Shown one piece after another: positions 50,081 to 59,509 of a stretch of 64,000 nucleotides of DNA (its first letter is position 1; each line of letters starts with the position of its first letter). Position numbers and translations under genes: made by a program. Origin of the DNA: Thermodesulfobacteriota bacterium (GTDB lineage Bacteria; Desulfobacterota; Desulfobacteria; Desulfobacterales; Desulfosudaceae). The DNA lies in NCBI GenBank assembly GCA_040753795.1, contig JBFMDX010000001.1, positions 496,001 to 560,000 on the forward strand. The letters run 5' to 3'. The notes below the pieces were generated by a model that was not told the DNA's origin, searched no databases, and saw only the letters and a list, made by a program, of their open reading frames with translations.

Positions 50081-50584
50081 CTATACTCCTAGCCGCGCCT
50101 TGAGTTCCTCGTTTTCTTTTTTTAACCTGATGATGTCCGCACTGGTTTTTTTCAACCGCTCCGTAACCACCTCCGCCAGCACGCGGTAAAGGATGCAGCA
50201 GAACGCCAGTTTGTCGTGTTCGGAAAAATTGTTGATCAGGGAAGAATCCACCGCCAGGCAGGTGGTCTCGCCGACGGCGGTGGCCGATGCCGAACGATGC
50301 GAATCGGTCAACATGCTCATCTCGCCGAATACATCCCCCTTGCGTTTCAAGGTCGCGAGGTCCTCGCCGTCCTTCATCACCCGGACTTCGCCCGAAAGGA
50401 GAAAATAAAGCAAGGGGCTGACGTCACCTTCCCTGATGATCGTTTCCCCGTCATCATACTGGCAGATCTTGCTCTGCTTGAGGATGTTTCCCAGGGCTTT
50501 GCTCTTGAACTCCTTCATCAAAGGGATGGTAAGGAGTTTTTCCACATTCTGCATGGTGTCTTTTAAATACTTGGATTCCTTCAT
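50081..50584 (-). CDS. Cyclic-nucleotide-binding domain protein
   Basis: A 167-residue protein. The cNMP fold spans about 25-135, with the phosphate cassette GDVFGEMSMLTDSHRSASATA retaining the key Glu and Arg, unlike the domain in the acetate kinase fusion, so ligand binding is plausible. A C-terminal coiled coil (about 140-165) probably makes a dimer. It has no DNA-binding domain. AAGGGAG precedes ATG 50584; a longer frame upstream adds a Ser-rich stretch of no recognisable character. It ends 19 bases before the DUF3592 gene. Confidence 0.8.
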   Translation of the reverse strand: MKESKYLKDTMQNVEKLLTIPLMKEFKSKALGNILKQSKICQYDDGETIIREGDVSPLLYFLLSGEVRVMKDGEDLATLKRKGDVFGEMSMLTDSHRSASATAVGETTCLAVDSSLINNFSEHDKLAFCCILYRVLAEVVTERLKKTSADIIRLKKENEELKARLGV

Positions 50585-50825
50585 GCCGTCTCCCTTGAAC
50601 GATTTAGGCGATTGATCCGTGCTGGAATTGGATTGCCTTAAGTTTGAAGATGCTATCAGATTATGGAACAAAAATCACGGAATACGGTGGACACGACCGC
50701 CGGATTATTGACACCCCCGCTCCTTCTTGCTATAAATTCGACGCCTTGAAAAATTCATTCTCAGGCGGCTTACCCTTTTTGATAAGGATGAAAACAATAG
50801 GGGCATTTATTTAACGCGGGTGTAA

Positions 50826-51230
50826 ATGATGATGAATGACCGTGATTACCAGTCGCTTTTTACCGAAGCGGCCCTGGAAAAGATTTTTCCTCAAGAAAAG
50901 GCCGATCAATTTTTCGAGGCGCTATACGGTGATTCAGATGAAGGCGCCTATGATATCGGCCTGGCCTTTGCCGGCCATACCGGCAATCAGTTGAATTTCG
51001 AATTTCACCTGCGCCAGCGACCGGGGAAATGCCTGGCCTGCAACCTGACCTATGGGTTGCCGAATGTGCTGAGCCGGCATCCGGTGATTGATGTCAAGGG
51101 CCTGGTCAATGAGATCAACTCCCTGCTGGACGGACGGGCGTCCTGCCGGAACTGGAAAATCGGCCGGACCCGGGAAGTGTCCCGAATACTCCACGTAGTT
51201 CCCTTTGTTATCGAGTTGGAAACCCGGTGA
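50826..51230 (+). CDS. Unknown small protein
   Basis: A 134-residue soluble protein with an acidic N-terminal helix (DYQSLFTEAALEKIFPQEKADQFFEALYGD), a beta-rich centre (LNFEFHLRQRPGKCLACNLT) and two Cys in CLAC. I do not recognise the family. A degenerate copy of its last about 20 codons lies at 54851-54910. Three in-frame ATG codons lie within the first 7 bases (50826 and 50829 lead). It sits divergent to the cyclic-nucleotide protein and convergent to the next gene pair. Confidence 0.55.
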   Translation: MMMNDRDYQSLFTEAALEKIFPQEKADQFFEALYGDSDEGAYDIGLAFAGHTGNQLNFEFHLRQRPGKCLACNLTYGLPNVLSRHPVIDVKGLVNEINSLLDGRASCRNWKIGRTREVSRILHVVPFVIELETR

Positions 51231-51276
51231 CATCGGATTTCTAAGCTCAAGTCTCCGCGTATTGATCGGCGGAATA

Positions 51277-51579
51277 TTATTGTTTGTAAACATTGGAAAT
51301 GGTGTGGGCCCATATAAACAGGGCCAGCCAAGCCGTGGCCAGAATTCCGGCAGCGCCGACAGACGAATAGAGAACGATGGTCCCAGTATTTTTTCGTTTT
51401 ATCCAGGCCGCGATAAAGATGATCGTATACAGCAAAGCCCAAAGGCTCCAGGGAACCAGGAGAAAAAGATCCTTATCCCCGCTCCCGAAATTTAAATATC
51501 CATCCGCGATCAGGAAACCCCACAGCGGCGTCAGTGCCGCCGGTAGCAGGCACAGAACAAGTTTCCCGGTAAAAATCAT
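51277..51579 (-). CDS. Small three-helix membrane protein
   Basis: A 100-residue protein with three membrane segments at about 3-22, 38-58 and 68-92. The start ATG 51579 overlaps the stop of the upstream rhodanese membrane protein (ATGA), so the two are translated together. The function is unknown; a partner subunit is plausible. Confidence 0.6.
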   Translation of the reverse strand: MIFTGKLVLCLLPAALTPLWGFLIADGYLNFGSGDKDLFLLVPWSLWALLYTIIFIAAWIKRKNTGTIVLYSSVGAAGILATAWLALFIWAHTISNVYKQ

Positions 51580-52880
51580 GATCCGTGCTGTACCGGTTTT
51601 TGCGGCGGACACGATAGTGACTTTCTCGAAATCCATAACAGGACACAGATGCCGGTGATAAAAAGCAGCTCCGTGATTTCTTCCCAGATAATATACCACC
51701 AGAGGGCGTCAGCATAGACGGCAAACAGAAACAGGCGGAAGAAAGAAAAACACAGCATCCCCGCCCCGATGGAAAACAGCAGGACGGCCGACAGGGAGGG
51801 CGTGAAACCGCTTCGCCGCCAGGACAGAAACGCCAGGCCGAAGAGGAGCATGGCCGCCAGCGGGGCGTAACGGATTTCAAAATATTGGAAAACAACCGGA
51901 TGGGCATAATGGTACATGGTACCGAAAATGTCCGTGTTATATGAATCCAGGCGTGGAGAGGCCAGCAGCGGCATGGCGCCGCACGTCATCAGCGAAAGAG
52001 AGATAAAGGCCAGAACCTGAGTGCCCCGGCAGGGGGCGTCGGCGTATTTGTAGCAGGCCGGACATACATTGGTGGCGGCACAGCGAATTTTCATTTCCGC
52101 CATGTTCATCAGTTTCAGGTCCATGAACTGGAAGGCAGCGGAAAAAGCGAAACCAAAGGCCGCCACCATGCCGGCGATGTGAAGGTATTCGATCAGGCAG
52201 GCATCCTCCCCGAAAAAAAGGTAATTGAGGGCGCAAAAGCTTTCCCCGGCAAGAAAGAATATCATGGATAACCGCAAAGCTTTACCGGCCATGGCCGCTG
52301 ATTTTCTTAAATAAAAAATGAGCACGGCGGTCAGCAGCATGTAAAGTGGCTTCACGGCAAAGGCCGCCGCACAGGCGGCGATTTGAACGGATATGGGCGC
52401 CGGCATTTCCGGAAACGGTTGCGGCGGGCTGTTTCCCCTGATCAGGCTGAAATAGGGGCCGCTTCCGCCGGCCGTGCCTTCGGGCCATTTCTGCATGCCG
52501 CCGGTGATATTGAACACGGGTTGCGCCGACTCCTTCATGACTTGCCGTACCGCCCTGGCGCTGTCAAATCCCGCGCTACAGATAAAAAAAAGCGTCTGGC
52601 CCGGGTACTGGGTGGAAATGCTCCGGCCGGCGGATGGCGACAGGATATCGTCAATAGGCCGGTTGACGGCTCCATTGATGTGCCCCTGGAGGAATTCCCC
52701 CGGCCGGCGGACATCGATCAGTACGGCGGGCTTCCTTTGATCGGTAAGAACTTGCCGCGCTTGCGCCGGGCGCATGGCGGGAACGTTCCAGAAAACCGAC
52801 ATATAGATTCCCACGGGAACAGCCAGGAGGATCAGATATGCCAGCACCATTTTTTCCAAGGGGTATTCGTTTCCGGTCAT
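51576..52880 (-). CDS. Rhodanese domain fused to a multi-pass membrane domain
   Basis: A 434-residue protein. An N-terminal membrane helix (about 10-30) is followed by a rhodanese domain (about 40-135) with VLIDVRRPGEFLQGHINGA and the active-site Cys in FFICSAGFDSARA. Then come about eight membrane segments (175-425). A Cys-rich loop lies between segments (RCAATNVCPACYKYADAPC, about 265-285), which could bind iron or zinc or take part in thiol chemistry. It probably moves sulfane sulfur or electrons through the membrane. It pairs with the small three-helix protein, which starts inside its stop codon. Confidence 0.75.
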   Translation of the reverse strand: MTGNEYPLEKMVLAYLILLAVPVGIYMSVFWNVPAMRPAQARQVLTDQRKPAVLIDVRRPGEFLQGHINGAVNRPIDDILSPSAGRSISTQYPGQTLFFICSAGFDSARAVRQVMKESAQPVFNITGGMQKWPEGTAGGSGPYFSLIRGNSPPQPFPEMPAPISVQIAACAAAFAVKPLYMLLTAVLIFYLRKSAAMAGKALRLSMIFFLAGESFCALNYLFFGEDACLIEYLHIAGMVAAFGFAFSAAFQFMDLKLMNMAEMKIRCAATNVCPACYKYADAPCRGTQVLAFISLSLMTCGAMPLLASPRLDSYNTDIFGTMYHYAHPVVFQYFEIRYAPLAAMLLFGLAFLSWRRSGFTPSLSAVLLFSIGAGMLCFSFFRLFLFAVYADALWWYIIWEEITELLFITGICVLLWISRKSLSCPPQKPVQHGS

Positions 52881-52901
52881 AACCGCTTTCCCGTGAGGTG
52901 A

Positions 52902-54506
52902 TTATTCGTATATTTTTGAAAATATATTGAGCAAAGGGAAAATATCAAACACTTTCAAAGAGGTTCCCGGGGTGACATGGGACAACAGGGGCGTAATCAG
53001 AAGCCGGTGGTCTTTCCCGTTGCCGCTGCTTTCCAATTCCCGGAAAATCAGCCGTGACTGGTCCGGGGGAATCAGGGCGTCATAATAATCGTGGAGAAGC
53101 AACACCCTGCTTTGGACGAGATCCAGCTTGTTCTCAGGGGAAAGGGCGGCTCCGGCAGGCAGGTTGAGGGGGGCGAAGCCGTTTTCTCTCACATCGATGT
53201 GCCGGAGAGTCGTTTCGTAAAATTCGTGTTTGACCGCTATAGAGGGCTCATGGCAGTAATGCGTCAGCATCTCGCTGACTTTCCGCCGGGTAGCGGTGTC
53301 CAGGGCCAGGCCGTCCATGTTCCGGAAAACGGTGACCAGGCGGATCCAGATATGGTTGTTCCATTCTTCTTCACTGACCGGTTGCCGCAATGCCAGCAGA
53401 AAAATTTCCGATTGAACTGTTTCCAGGCTGTAATAAGGACCGAAAAGAATCATCGGGTCGATCAGATGACGCGCCTCCGGACCGGCGGCCGCGACCAGGG
53501 CCAGGCCCGCGCCGAAGGAAAAACCGATGATGCCTGTTCGGTCGCCGTATTGCGAGGACAACGCCACGGCCAGATCGGCAATGGCGCGCGTGTCGGCATC
53601 GTCGAAGCGGCATTGTTTTAACCCGGCCAGGGCGATGGCGGCGGTCCTGATGCCGGATACGGCGAGTTGTTCCGCGAAGGCAGTCAGCCGCGCATCCTTT
53701 TCTCCCTGCAGGGTCAACCCATGGATAACGATAAACGTCTTTTGCGCCGGCGAAACGGGATCATACAAATCGTATTGCGTGCCTCCGGGGGTCACGCATT
53801 CAGTGAAGCAAATCCGTTGCGAACGAAGCGCTTCCGGAGGACGTCTGGCCGACAGCACCATCAGACGGCCGGCCTTGAGCAACGGCCGGAGCGAAGGCAT
53901 TCTCTCGCTGACGAAAAGACGGTCGATCAGCAGGGCCATGACGATTCCTCCGGCCGCGTCGAGCACAACATGCTGTTTGATGAACAGGGTGGCCGCTGAA
54001 GTGAGAAGGAACATGACGGAAAACAACATACCCTGGGCTTTACTGTTTCGGAAAACCACCAGGGTGGCCAGCAGGGACGTTGATACATGAAGACTGGGAA
54101 AACCGCAGATCGGTCTGTCCATGCGGTAAATGGAAGCCACCATGTTTCCGGCCAGTCCGTCCGGTACAAATTCCGGGCGCGGCACGTACACCGGAAAAAG
54201 GAGAAAAATAACGGCCGACATCACGATCAGCGACGAAAACGCCGCTACCGAACGGTAAAAAAGCCGGCGGCTTTTGATCAGAAATGACGGCAGAACGATA
54301 AAACCATACAGGAGATAGAAGGGGTAAACAAATTCAGGGATGAACGGGATGGCCCTGTCCACCGGCAGGGTCAGGTTGACGGCTGACTCAAGAGAAACCG
54401 TCCGGTTGGCAAGCGTATAGGATGCGAAAAAGAGGGCATAAATTCCCGTCGCGGCAAAAAGCCTTTCGCTTAGGGACAATTCCGGTTGAGTCGGGGGTAA
54501 GGTCAT
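52902..54506 (-). CDS. PAP2-type lipid phosphatase fused to alpha/beta hydrolase
   Basis: A 534-residue protein. Residues 1-215 are a PAP2 membrane domain with RP (110-111), FPSLHVS (136-142, His140) and KQHVVLD (177-183, His179 and Asp183), the three phosphatase motifs in the Aur1/IPC-synthase-like variant. Residues about 235-534 are an alpha/beta hydrolase: IVIHGLTL oxyanion loop, nucleophile Ser330 in GFSFGAG, Asp in HDYYDALIP and His in LLSHVTPG. The order suggests a two-step lipid headgroup or acyl remodelling enzyme. The start at 54506 has no strong Shine-Dalgarno sequence. It lies 21 bases upstream of the rhodanese membrane gene on the same strand. Confidence 0.78.
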   Translation of the reverse strand: MTLPPTQPELSLSERLFAATGIYALFFASYTLANRTVSLESAVNLTLPVDRAIPFIPEFVYPFYLLYGFIVLPSFLIKSRRLFYRSVAAFSSLIVMSAVIFLLFPVYVPRPEFVPDGLAGNMVASIYRMDRPICGFPSLHVSTSLLATLVVFRNSKAQGMLFSVMFLLTSAATLFIKQHVVLDAAGGIVMALLIDRLFVSERMPSLRPLLKAGRLMVLSARRPPEALRSQRICFTECVTPGGTQYDLYDPVSPAQKTFIVIHGLTLQGEKDARLTAFAEQLAVSGIRTAAIALAGLKQCRFDDADTRAIADLAVALSSQYGDRTGIIGFSFGAGLALVAAAGPEARHLIDPMILFGPYYSLETVQSEIFLLALRQPVSEEEWNNHIWIRLVTVFRNMDGLALDTATRRKVSEMLTHYCHEPSIAVKHEFYETTLRHIDVRENGFAPLNLPAGAALSPENKLDLVQSRVLLLHDYYDALIPPDQSRLIFRELESSGNGKDHRLLITPLLSHVTPGTSLKVFDIFPLLNIFSKIYE

Positions 54507-54850
54507 CGTGCTCAGAAGGAAAAAGGTTACAGGATAAGTTGTTATCGTTTACGCCCGTTATCTATAGCAGCGCTGCTGTCGGGTGTCAACGCGAGGAATC
54601 GGACCATCGTCGGGCAGGGGAATGTAGGACGGACATAGTTGGATCAGATCGGTATGAGACGCAGAGGATCTGCCCGATCCTTCGTCATTACCGGTATTTG
54701 TCGACTCTGCTCAGGCACCTGAAGCAAATGAAGGGCTAAGCGGACTTCCAATCACTATCATGGCGCCGGAATGCAGCGCGGGCAGAAATCAGCCGGCAAC
54801 AGGGACTTTCAGGTTGAGACATATTTGACTGAAGTCGGAGCGATTCCGCT
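54507..54850. other. Intergenic stretch with no recognised gene
   Basis: About 340 bases upstream of the PAP2 fusion gene and before the gene remnant. Composition is mixed, short open frames are not protein-like, and no promoter for the PAP2 gene stands out. Confidence 0.4.
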
Positions 54851-54910
54851 GCCCGGGAAGTGTCCCGAAAACCCCACGTGATTTCTCTTGCGATCGAGAT
54901 GGACGGTTAG
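54851..54910 (+). pseudogene. Degenerate 3' end copy of the small gene at 50826-51230
   Basis: Positions 54851-54910 align with 51169-51230 from the common CCCGGGAAGTGTCCCGAA run to the stop codon, with about three quarters of the bases identical and a 3-base gap. In the same frame it reads REVSRKPHV...EMDG and stop. The rest of the gene is missing or unrecognisable. Confidence 0.6.
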
Positions 54911-55057
54911 AAGCGCGGTACGAGCTTGATACGATGGAATCCCGCCTGATTAATCAATAAGACTAATCGAAAAATCAATTAAAGCTTGACGGCTCTTTCC
55001 CCCGTTTGTTACCATTCGCAAAAATTTGACAGCACTTAACAGGATTGGGGGGGAAAG

Positions 55058-57889
55058 ATGGGCTTTCGAATTAATAAGGCATTTTCCTTGGTCACATTAT
55101 GCTTAGCGATCGGGCTTTTATCGTCGCCCTTATTCATTAATTGTGCCATTGCCGCCATTTATTACGTAGATGCCGACGCTACGGGTAATAATGACGGACT
55201 TTCCTGGGGGAACGCTTTCTTAACCCTGCAGGATGCTCTGGTTATTGCCGTGCCCGGCGACCAGATATGGGCGGCGGCCGGCACCTACTATCCGGACGAG
55301 GGCGCCGGCCAGACCGACGGGGCACGCTCATCTTCCTTTGATATCCCAAGTGATGTGGAAGTTTACGGCGGATTTGGCGGCACGAACGGGGCCGGCGGCG
55401 GTATTTTGGAAACTGGTCTCGATCAACGGGACTGGCGCAACAATATCACTATCCTGAGCGGTGACCTGAATCAGGACGATACCGGCGGTGGCGACAACAG
55501 CGAAAACGCGTATCAAGTGGTTACTTTCGATGGCGTCAGCCCACAGACGGTACTGGATGGATTCACCATTACAGCCGGTAATGCCGACAGCGGATATGCG
55601 GTCGGCGGTGGTATTTATAATGATAGCCTGGGCAGCGGTGCTGTCAGCAGCCCGACAATAAGCAACTGCACCATTTCCAATAATCATGCGGACTGGTCAG
55701 GAGGAGGAGTGTTTAATGGCACCAATTCCGGATCCACGTCAAATCCAACCCTGACCAACTGCGTCATCAGCCGCAATTCCAGCTCTTTCGGCGGCGGAAT
55801 CTGCAATAATACTAACGACCAGTGCACCTGCAGCCCGATCCTTTTAAACTGCGTCATCAGCGGCAATGAGGCCAATTCAGGCGGCGGCATTTGCAATAAT
55901 GCTCCATACGGAACATGCCGCCCAAAGTTGACCAACTGTATTATCAGCGGTAACCAGGCTTTCCAGTTGGGCGGGGGCATGTGGAACAGCAACTATGGTT
56001 TCAGTTACGTTGTCTGCGAACCGATCCTGACCAATTGTACCATCAGCGGCAACAGGACTGTGGATGACGACTGGGGTTATGGCCCTCCTAATAACGGCGG
56101 CGGAGGAATTTACAGTGAATCGAGCGCTGTTCAATTGATTAATTGCATATTATGGAACAACGCTTCTCCAACGTTTGGGAGCGAAATCCTCCTGAATGGC
56201 ACCCCTTTGCCCTCGTTTACGAATTGTATTGTCAAGGGCAGCGGCGGCAGCGCTGCCTGGGACACGTCCCTGGGGACGGACAACGGGGGCAACATCGATG
56301 TTGATCCGCTTTTCGTTGTCCCGCCAGATCCGGCTGCCGCCCCGACCACGGCCGGTGACGTGCACCTTCAAGCCGGCTCGCCCGGTATTGACCAGGGAAC
56401 GGCAACCGGCGCGCCGGCCACGGACATAGACGGCCATACCCGGGATGCCTCACCGGACATGGGGGCGGATGAGTTTGTTCCGGATACGGACGGAGACGGC
56501 GAACCGGACATAACCGACGGCTGCCCCAATGATCCTTTAAAAATCACCTCCGGTGCTTGCGGTTGCGGTACGCCGGATACGGATACCGACGGTGATGGAA
56601 CACCGAACTGCTCTGATGGTTGCCCGAATGATCGGCTCAAAACGTCTCCGGGTGCTTGCGGCTGCGGTACACCGGACACGGATACCGACGGTAATGGGAC
56701 ACCGGATTGCGTCTCTGCCGCCCCCCAGGGGCCGGTGGCAAATGCCGGACCGGATCAGGCTGTTGACAGTGAAACATTGGTTTATCTGTATGGCTACCAC
56801 TCATATGATCCGGACGGAACCATCGTGAGCTATTTATGGGAACAGACGGATGGACCGGTTGTCACCCTGACGGACGTCAACAGCATGGTTGCCCAATTTA
56901 CATCTCCGTCAGTTGTCACGGGAGAAGTGCCGCTGACGTTTACCCTGACCGTTATCGACGATGATGGTTTGTCTTCATCCGCATCCGTTCATGTAACGAT
57001 AAGTTCACCGTATGAGGACTCATGTGAAGAACCGCCACAACCCATTTCCCCGGCAAGTGGTGTTAAGGATCTGTCATTGACGCCGGTCCTCGTGATTGAT
57101 AAGGGCCTTGATCCCATAACCTGCGGCACGGTTGACAAGACCCGCTGGCAAATAAGTGAAGATTCCGATTTTCAAAACCTGCTTTATGACCGGAATGTAT
57201 TTGAAGGTGATCTGTTCAGTCACCGGGTACCCCCGGGAGTGCTGAAACCCTACTGGACATATTACTGGAGAGCTAATATACATTGCGGCAGCGGGTGTTT
57301 ATCGGAATATTCAACGCCATCTTTTTTTGTGACGGGTGGCGTGGAAAATGACGCCAATTGGGACGGCATGCCGGATGATCAGGAACCGACCGGGAAAAGG
57401 GATTTGAACGGGGACGGACAGCCGGACACCCAAGGGAATCATTTCAGGAGCGTGAGAACGGTAGTCGGAAACAAGAATGTCGCCATTGAAACTTCTGGAA
57501 ATATCACTTTTCTGCAATCCCTGGGCAACAATAGCCAGGAGATCATTGACGGAATGCCGGCCAACATGCCCTGGGGGTTGATTAATTTCAGAATTGAAAC
57601 CGCAAACCCGGGGGATACCGTTCAGGTAATCATTTATTTGGATAAAAAAGCACCGGCAGATTCCGTGTTTTACAAGTATGACCCTATAGACGGGTGGATC
57701 GATTACAGCGATCATGCCACATTCGCGCCTGACATGAAGTCCGTAACCATCGAAATCCAGGATGGCGGGTTTGGCGATCTGGACGGTGTTGCCAATGGCG
57801 TTGTGGTCGATCCCGCCGGCATTGGCACTGAAAAAGTTGGGGGTGGCGGCAGCGGTGGCGGCTGTTTTCTGAATGTCGCCTTCGAATAG
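55058..57889 (+). CDS. Large secreted beta-helix protein with Ca-binding, PKD-like and anchor domains
   Basis: A 943-residue exported protein. A signal peptide ends near residue 33. Residues about 34-450 are a parallel beta-helix with repeated TNCxISGN and GGGICNN units. Two thrombospondin-3-like calcium repeats follow (DTDGDGEPD, DTDGDGTPN, 475-555), then a PKD/REJ-like domain (about 560-655), a further beta-sandwich, and a choice-of-anchor U-type domain (about 790-925). The end is GGGGSGGGCFLNVAFE, like the Gly-rich tail plus Cys of surface-sorted delta-proteobacterial proteins but cut short. GGGGGGAAAG precedes ATG 55058. It probably sits on the cell surface and binds a polysaccharide; the ligand is unknown. 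Confidence 0.82.
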   Translation: MGFRINKAFSLVTLCLAIGLLSSPLFINCAIAAIYYVDADATGNNDGLSWGNAFLTLQDALVIAVPGDQIWAAAGTYYPDEGAGQTDGARSSSFDIPSDVEVYGGFGGTNGAGGGILETGLDQRDWRNNITILSGDLNQDDTGGGDNSENAYQVVTFDGVSPQTVLDGFTITAGNADSGYAVGGGIYNDSLGSGAVSSPTISNCTISNNHADWSGGGVFNGTNSGSTSNPTLTNCVISRNSSSFGGGICNNTNDQCTCSPILLNCVISGNEANSGGGICNNAPYGTCRPKLTNCIISGNQAFQLGGGMWNSNYGFSYVVCEPILTNCTISGNRTVDDDWGYGPPNNGGGGIYSESSAVQLINCILWNNASPTFGSEILLNGTPLPSFTNCIVKGSGGSAAWDTSLGTDNGGNIDVDPLFVVPPDPAAAPTTAGDVHLQAGSPGIDQGTATGAPATDIDGHTRDASPDMGADEFVPDTDGDGEPDITDGCPNDPLKITSGACGCGTPDTDTDGDGTPNCSDGCPNDRLKTSPGACGCGTPDTDTDGNGTPDCVSAAPQGPVANAGPDQAVDSETLVYLYGYHSYDPDGTIVSYLWEQTDGPVVTLTDVNSMVAQFTSPSVVTGEVPLTFTLTVIDDDGLSSSASVHVTISSPYEDSCEEPPQPISPASGVKDLSLTPVLVIDKGLDPITCGTVDKTRWQISEDSDFQNLLYDRNVFEGDLFSHRVPPGVLKPYWTYYWRANIHCGSGCLSEYSTPSFFVTGGVENDANWDGMPDDQEPTGKRDLNGDGQPDTQGNHFRSVRTVVGNKNVAIETSGNITFLQSLGNNSQEIIDGMPANMPWGLINFRIETANPGDTVQVIIYLDKKAPADSVFYKYDPIDGWIDYSDHATFAPDMKSVTIEIQDGGFGDLDGVANGVVVDPAGIGTEKVGGGGSGGGCFLNVAFE

Positions 57890-57891
57890 AG

Positions 57892-57919
57892 TCCGTGGGG
57901 GTTCCCCCGGATTTTATTT
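57892..57919 (+). terminator. Terminator of the beta-helix protein gene
   Basis: TCC and GGGGG (57892-57901, 2-base bulge) pair with CCCCCGGA (57904-57911) around TT, followed by TTTTATTT. It also lies just past the convergent FAD oxidoreductase gene. Confidence 0.6.
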
Positions 57920-57967
57920 CCGGACTTTTCCCTGAAATACCAGACCAGCCCTTCCATCTCCGGTGGT

Positions 57968-59344
57968 CTAAAAACGGAAGATGGCCGCGGCCTTTTCCTT
58001 CCATCGGTTAAAAGCAGCCGCGTCAAAGGTCTCCGGAAACTTCCGGTAGTGCCGGACGGCCTGCTGCACCCGCAGCCCGTTTCTGGTGAACTTGAGCAGG
58101 ACCGGCAGAACGGACAGCCCGCTGAAAAACCGGCCCAGGGCGTCTGATACGGTCAGGTTGACGGCCCGGGTTTCGTAGGCGTCGACAATATCCTTTGGCC
58201 GGAGCACTCCGGCGGTCAGCAGCTTATGCACATCATCCTGGACAAGACCGCGGGTGATCTTCTGCGAAACATACAGGCCGGCCAGCTGGGCCCCGATGGT
58301 AGTGTGGAAGCGATGGTTGTATTCCCAGAGGGAGGCGGTGTCAAAAGGCGAACCGGTACGGATGATGTTGGCAATGGTCCGGGCCAGAAGCTTACCAGCC
58401 GCCATGGAGGTGTAGGTGCCGCTGCCGTTCTGCGGATTGGCCATATAAGCACTGTCGCCGACTACGGCAAAGCCGTCGCAGACCATGGAAAAAGGCGGGT
58501 ACCGTAAAGGAATATGCCGGCCGCCGGCATAGGTTTTTTCGAGGCAAAAGCCCAGGTCCCGGATTTTCTCGTCCATGACCCGGCGCGGGTGGCTGACCCC
58601 GGGATTCTGAATCTTGGTGCCGCTTAAGATGCCGAAGCGGCCCCTGTCCAGATCCAGCTGGTAGAGCAGGATCGAATACGGGCCGGAAACCCCGACATGG
58701 CAGATGACGCCCTTGTCGACGATATGTTTTTCGCGCATCACCCGGGCGGCCCGGTCCCGGTCAACCGTCCACAACTCCTGGAGGGCAAAAACATAATCCG
58801 CGTCCTCGATGTCAAGATCGATCAGGCCGGCTCCGGGCAGGGATTTGAAGATGGCGGCCTTGTCGCCGCAGGCGGCCACGACCATATCAGCCGAAAGGTT
58901 TTGTTGGTCGCCGCTGTCTCTGTTTTTGATGGTAACTCCGGCCACCGCGTCATTCTCGGTCAGCAGGCCCGTCGCCTCGGTGTCAAAAAGAAAAGCGACG
59001 CCCCGTTCCCGGCACATTTTTTTGAGATGCTCCTGGTACTTTGACATCATCAGCGGATAGAGTTTCAGGCCGTCGATGCGGTACTCGACGTTGCCGTCCC
59101 GGCTGCGGACAAAATAGGGATGGTCATAACGAAAGGCCAGGTGCTCGTCCAGCGGTTCCGGCAGGCCGGCGGCCAGAAAAGTGGTCACCTCCACGTCATT
59201 GCACCAGGTGTTCCCGAAATGGTCTTCACTCCGTTGTTCGATCACGGTGGCCTTTACACCCGCTCCGGCCAGCTCCAGGGCCGTGCTCAACCCCCCGGTG
59301 CCGGCGCCGATAATGATCACTTGCACTGCTTTTTGTCCGCTCAT
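57968..59344 (-). CDS. FAD-dependent oxidoreductase of the geranylgeranyl-reductase/halogenase type
   Basis: A 458-residue flavoprotein. Its Rossmann motif IIGAGTGGLSTALELAGAG is near the N-terminus, and the second FAD motif GFAVVGDSAYMANPQNGSGT is at about 300-319. The C-terminal about 70 residues are helical and hydrophobic, which suggests membrane association. ATG 59344 follows GGGGAAAAGTG; a codon at 59371 would add nine residues. Reduction or oxidation of an isoprenoid or a lipid is plausible, but the substrate is not evident. Its neighbour on the other strand is an unknown gene. Confidence 0.8.
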   Translation of the reverse strand: MSGQKAVQVIIIGAGTGGLSTALELAGAGVKATVIEQRSEDHFGNTWCNDVEVTTFLAAGLPEPLDEHLAFRYDHPYFVRSRDGNVEYRIDGLKLYPLMMSKYQEHLKKMCRERGVAFLFDTEATGLLTENDAVAGVTIKNRDSGDQQNLSADMVVAACGDKAAIFKSLPGAGLIDLDIEDADYVFALQELWTVDRDRAARVMREKHIVDKGVICHVGVSGPYSILLYQLDLDRGRFGILSGTKIQNPGVSHPRRVMDEKIRDLGFCLEKTYAGGRHIPLRYPPFSMVCDGFAVVGDSAYMANPQNGSGTYTSMAAGKLLARTIANIIRTGSPFDTASLWEYNHRFHTTIGAQLAGLYVSQKITRGLVQDDVHKLLTAGVLRPKDIVDAYETRAVNLTVSDALGRFFSGLSVLPVLLKFTRNGLRVQQAVRHYRKFPETFDAAAFNRWKEKAAAIFRF

Positions 59345-59509
59345 CACTTTTCCCCTTTTTATCAAGTCCATGTTACAGTATGTTTTATATACGTTATCAG
59401 TTCATAATCACAAAGACTTTTTGTCGTTACGCTCCGGGAAGAATATTTACAAACCGGGCTTGGGGTGAAATATCCGGTTAAAAACATATTCGTTTTTCAT
59501 GAGGTTGCC

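Noticed and set aside
50585-50671. N-terminal extension of the cyclic-nucleotide-binding protein
   Set aside because: The extension is Ser/Asn-rich without family character, whereas a good ribosome site lies before ATG 50584.
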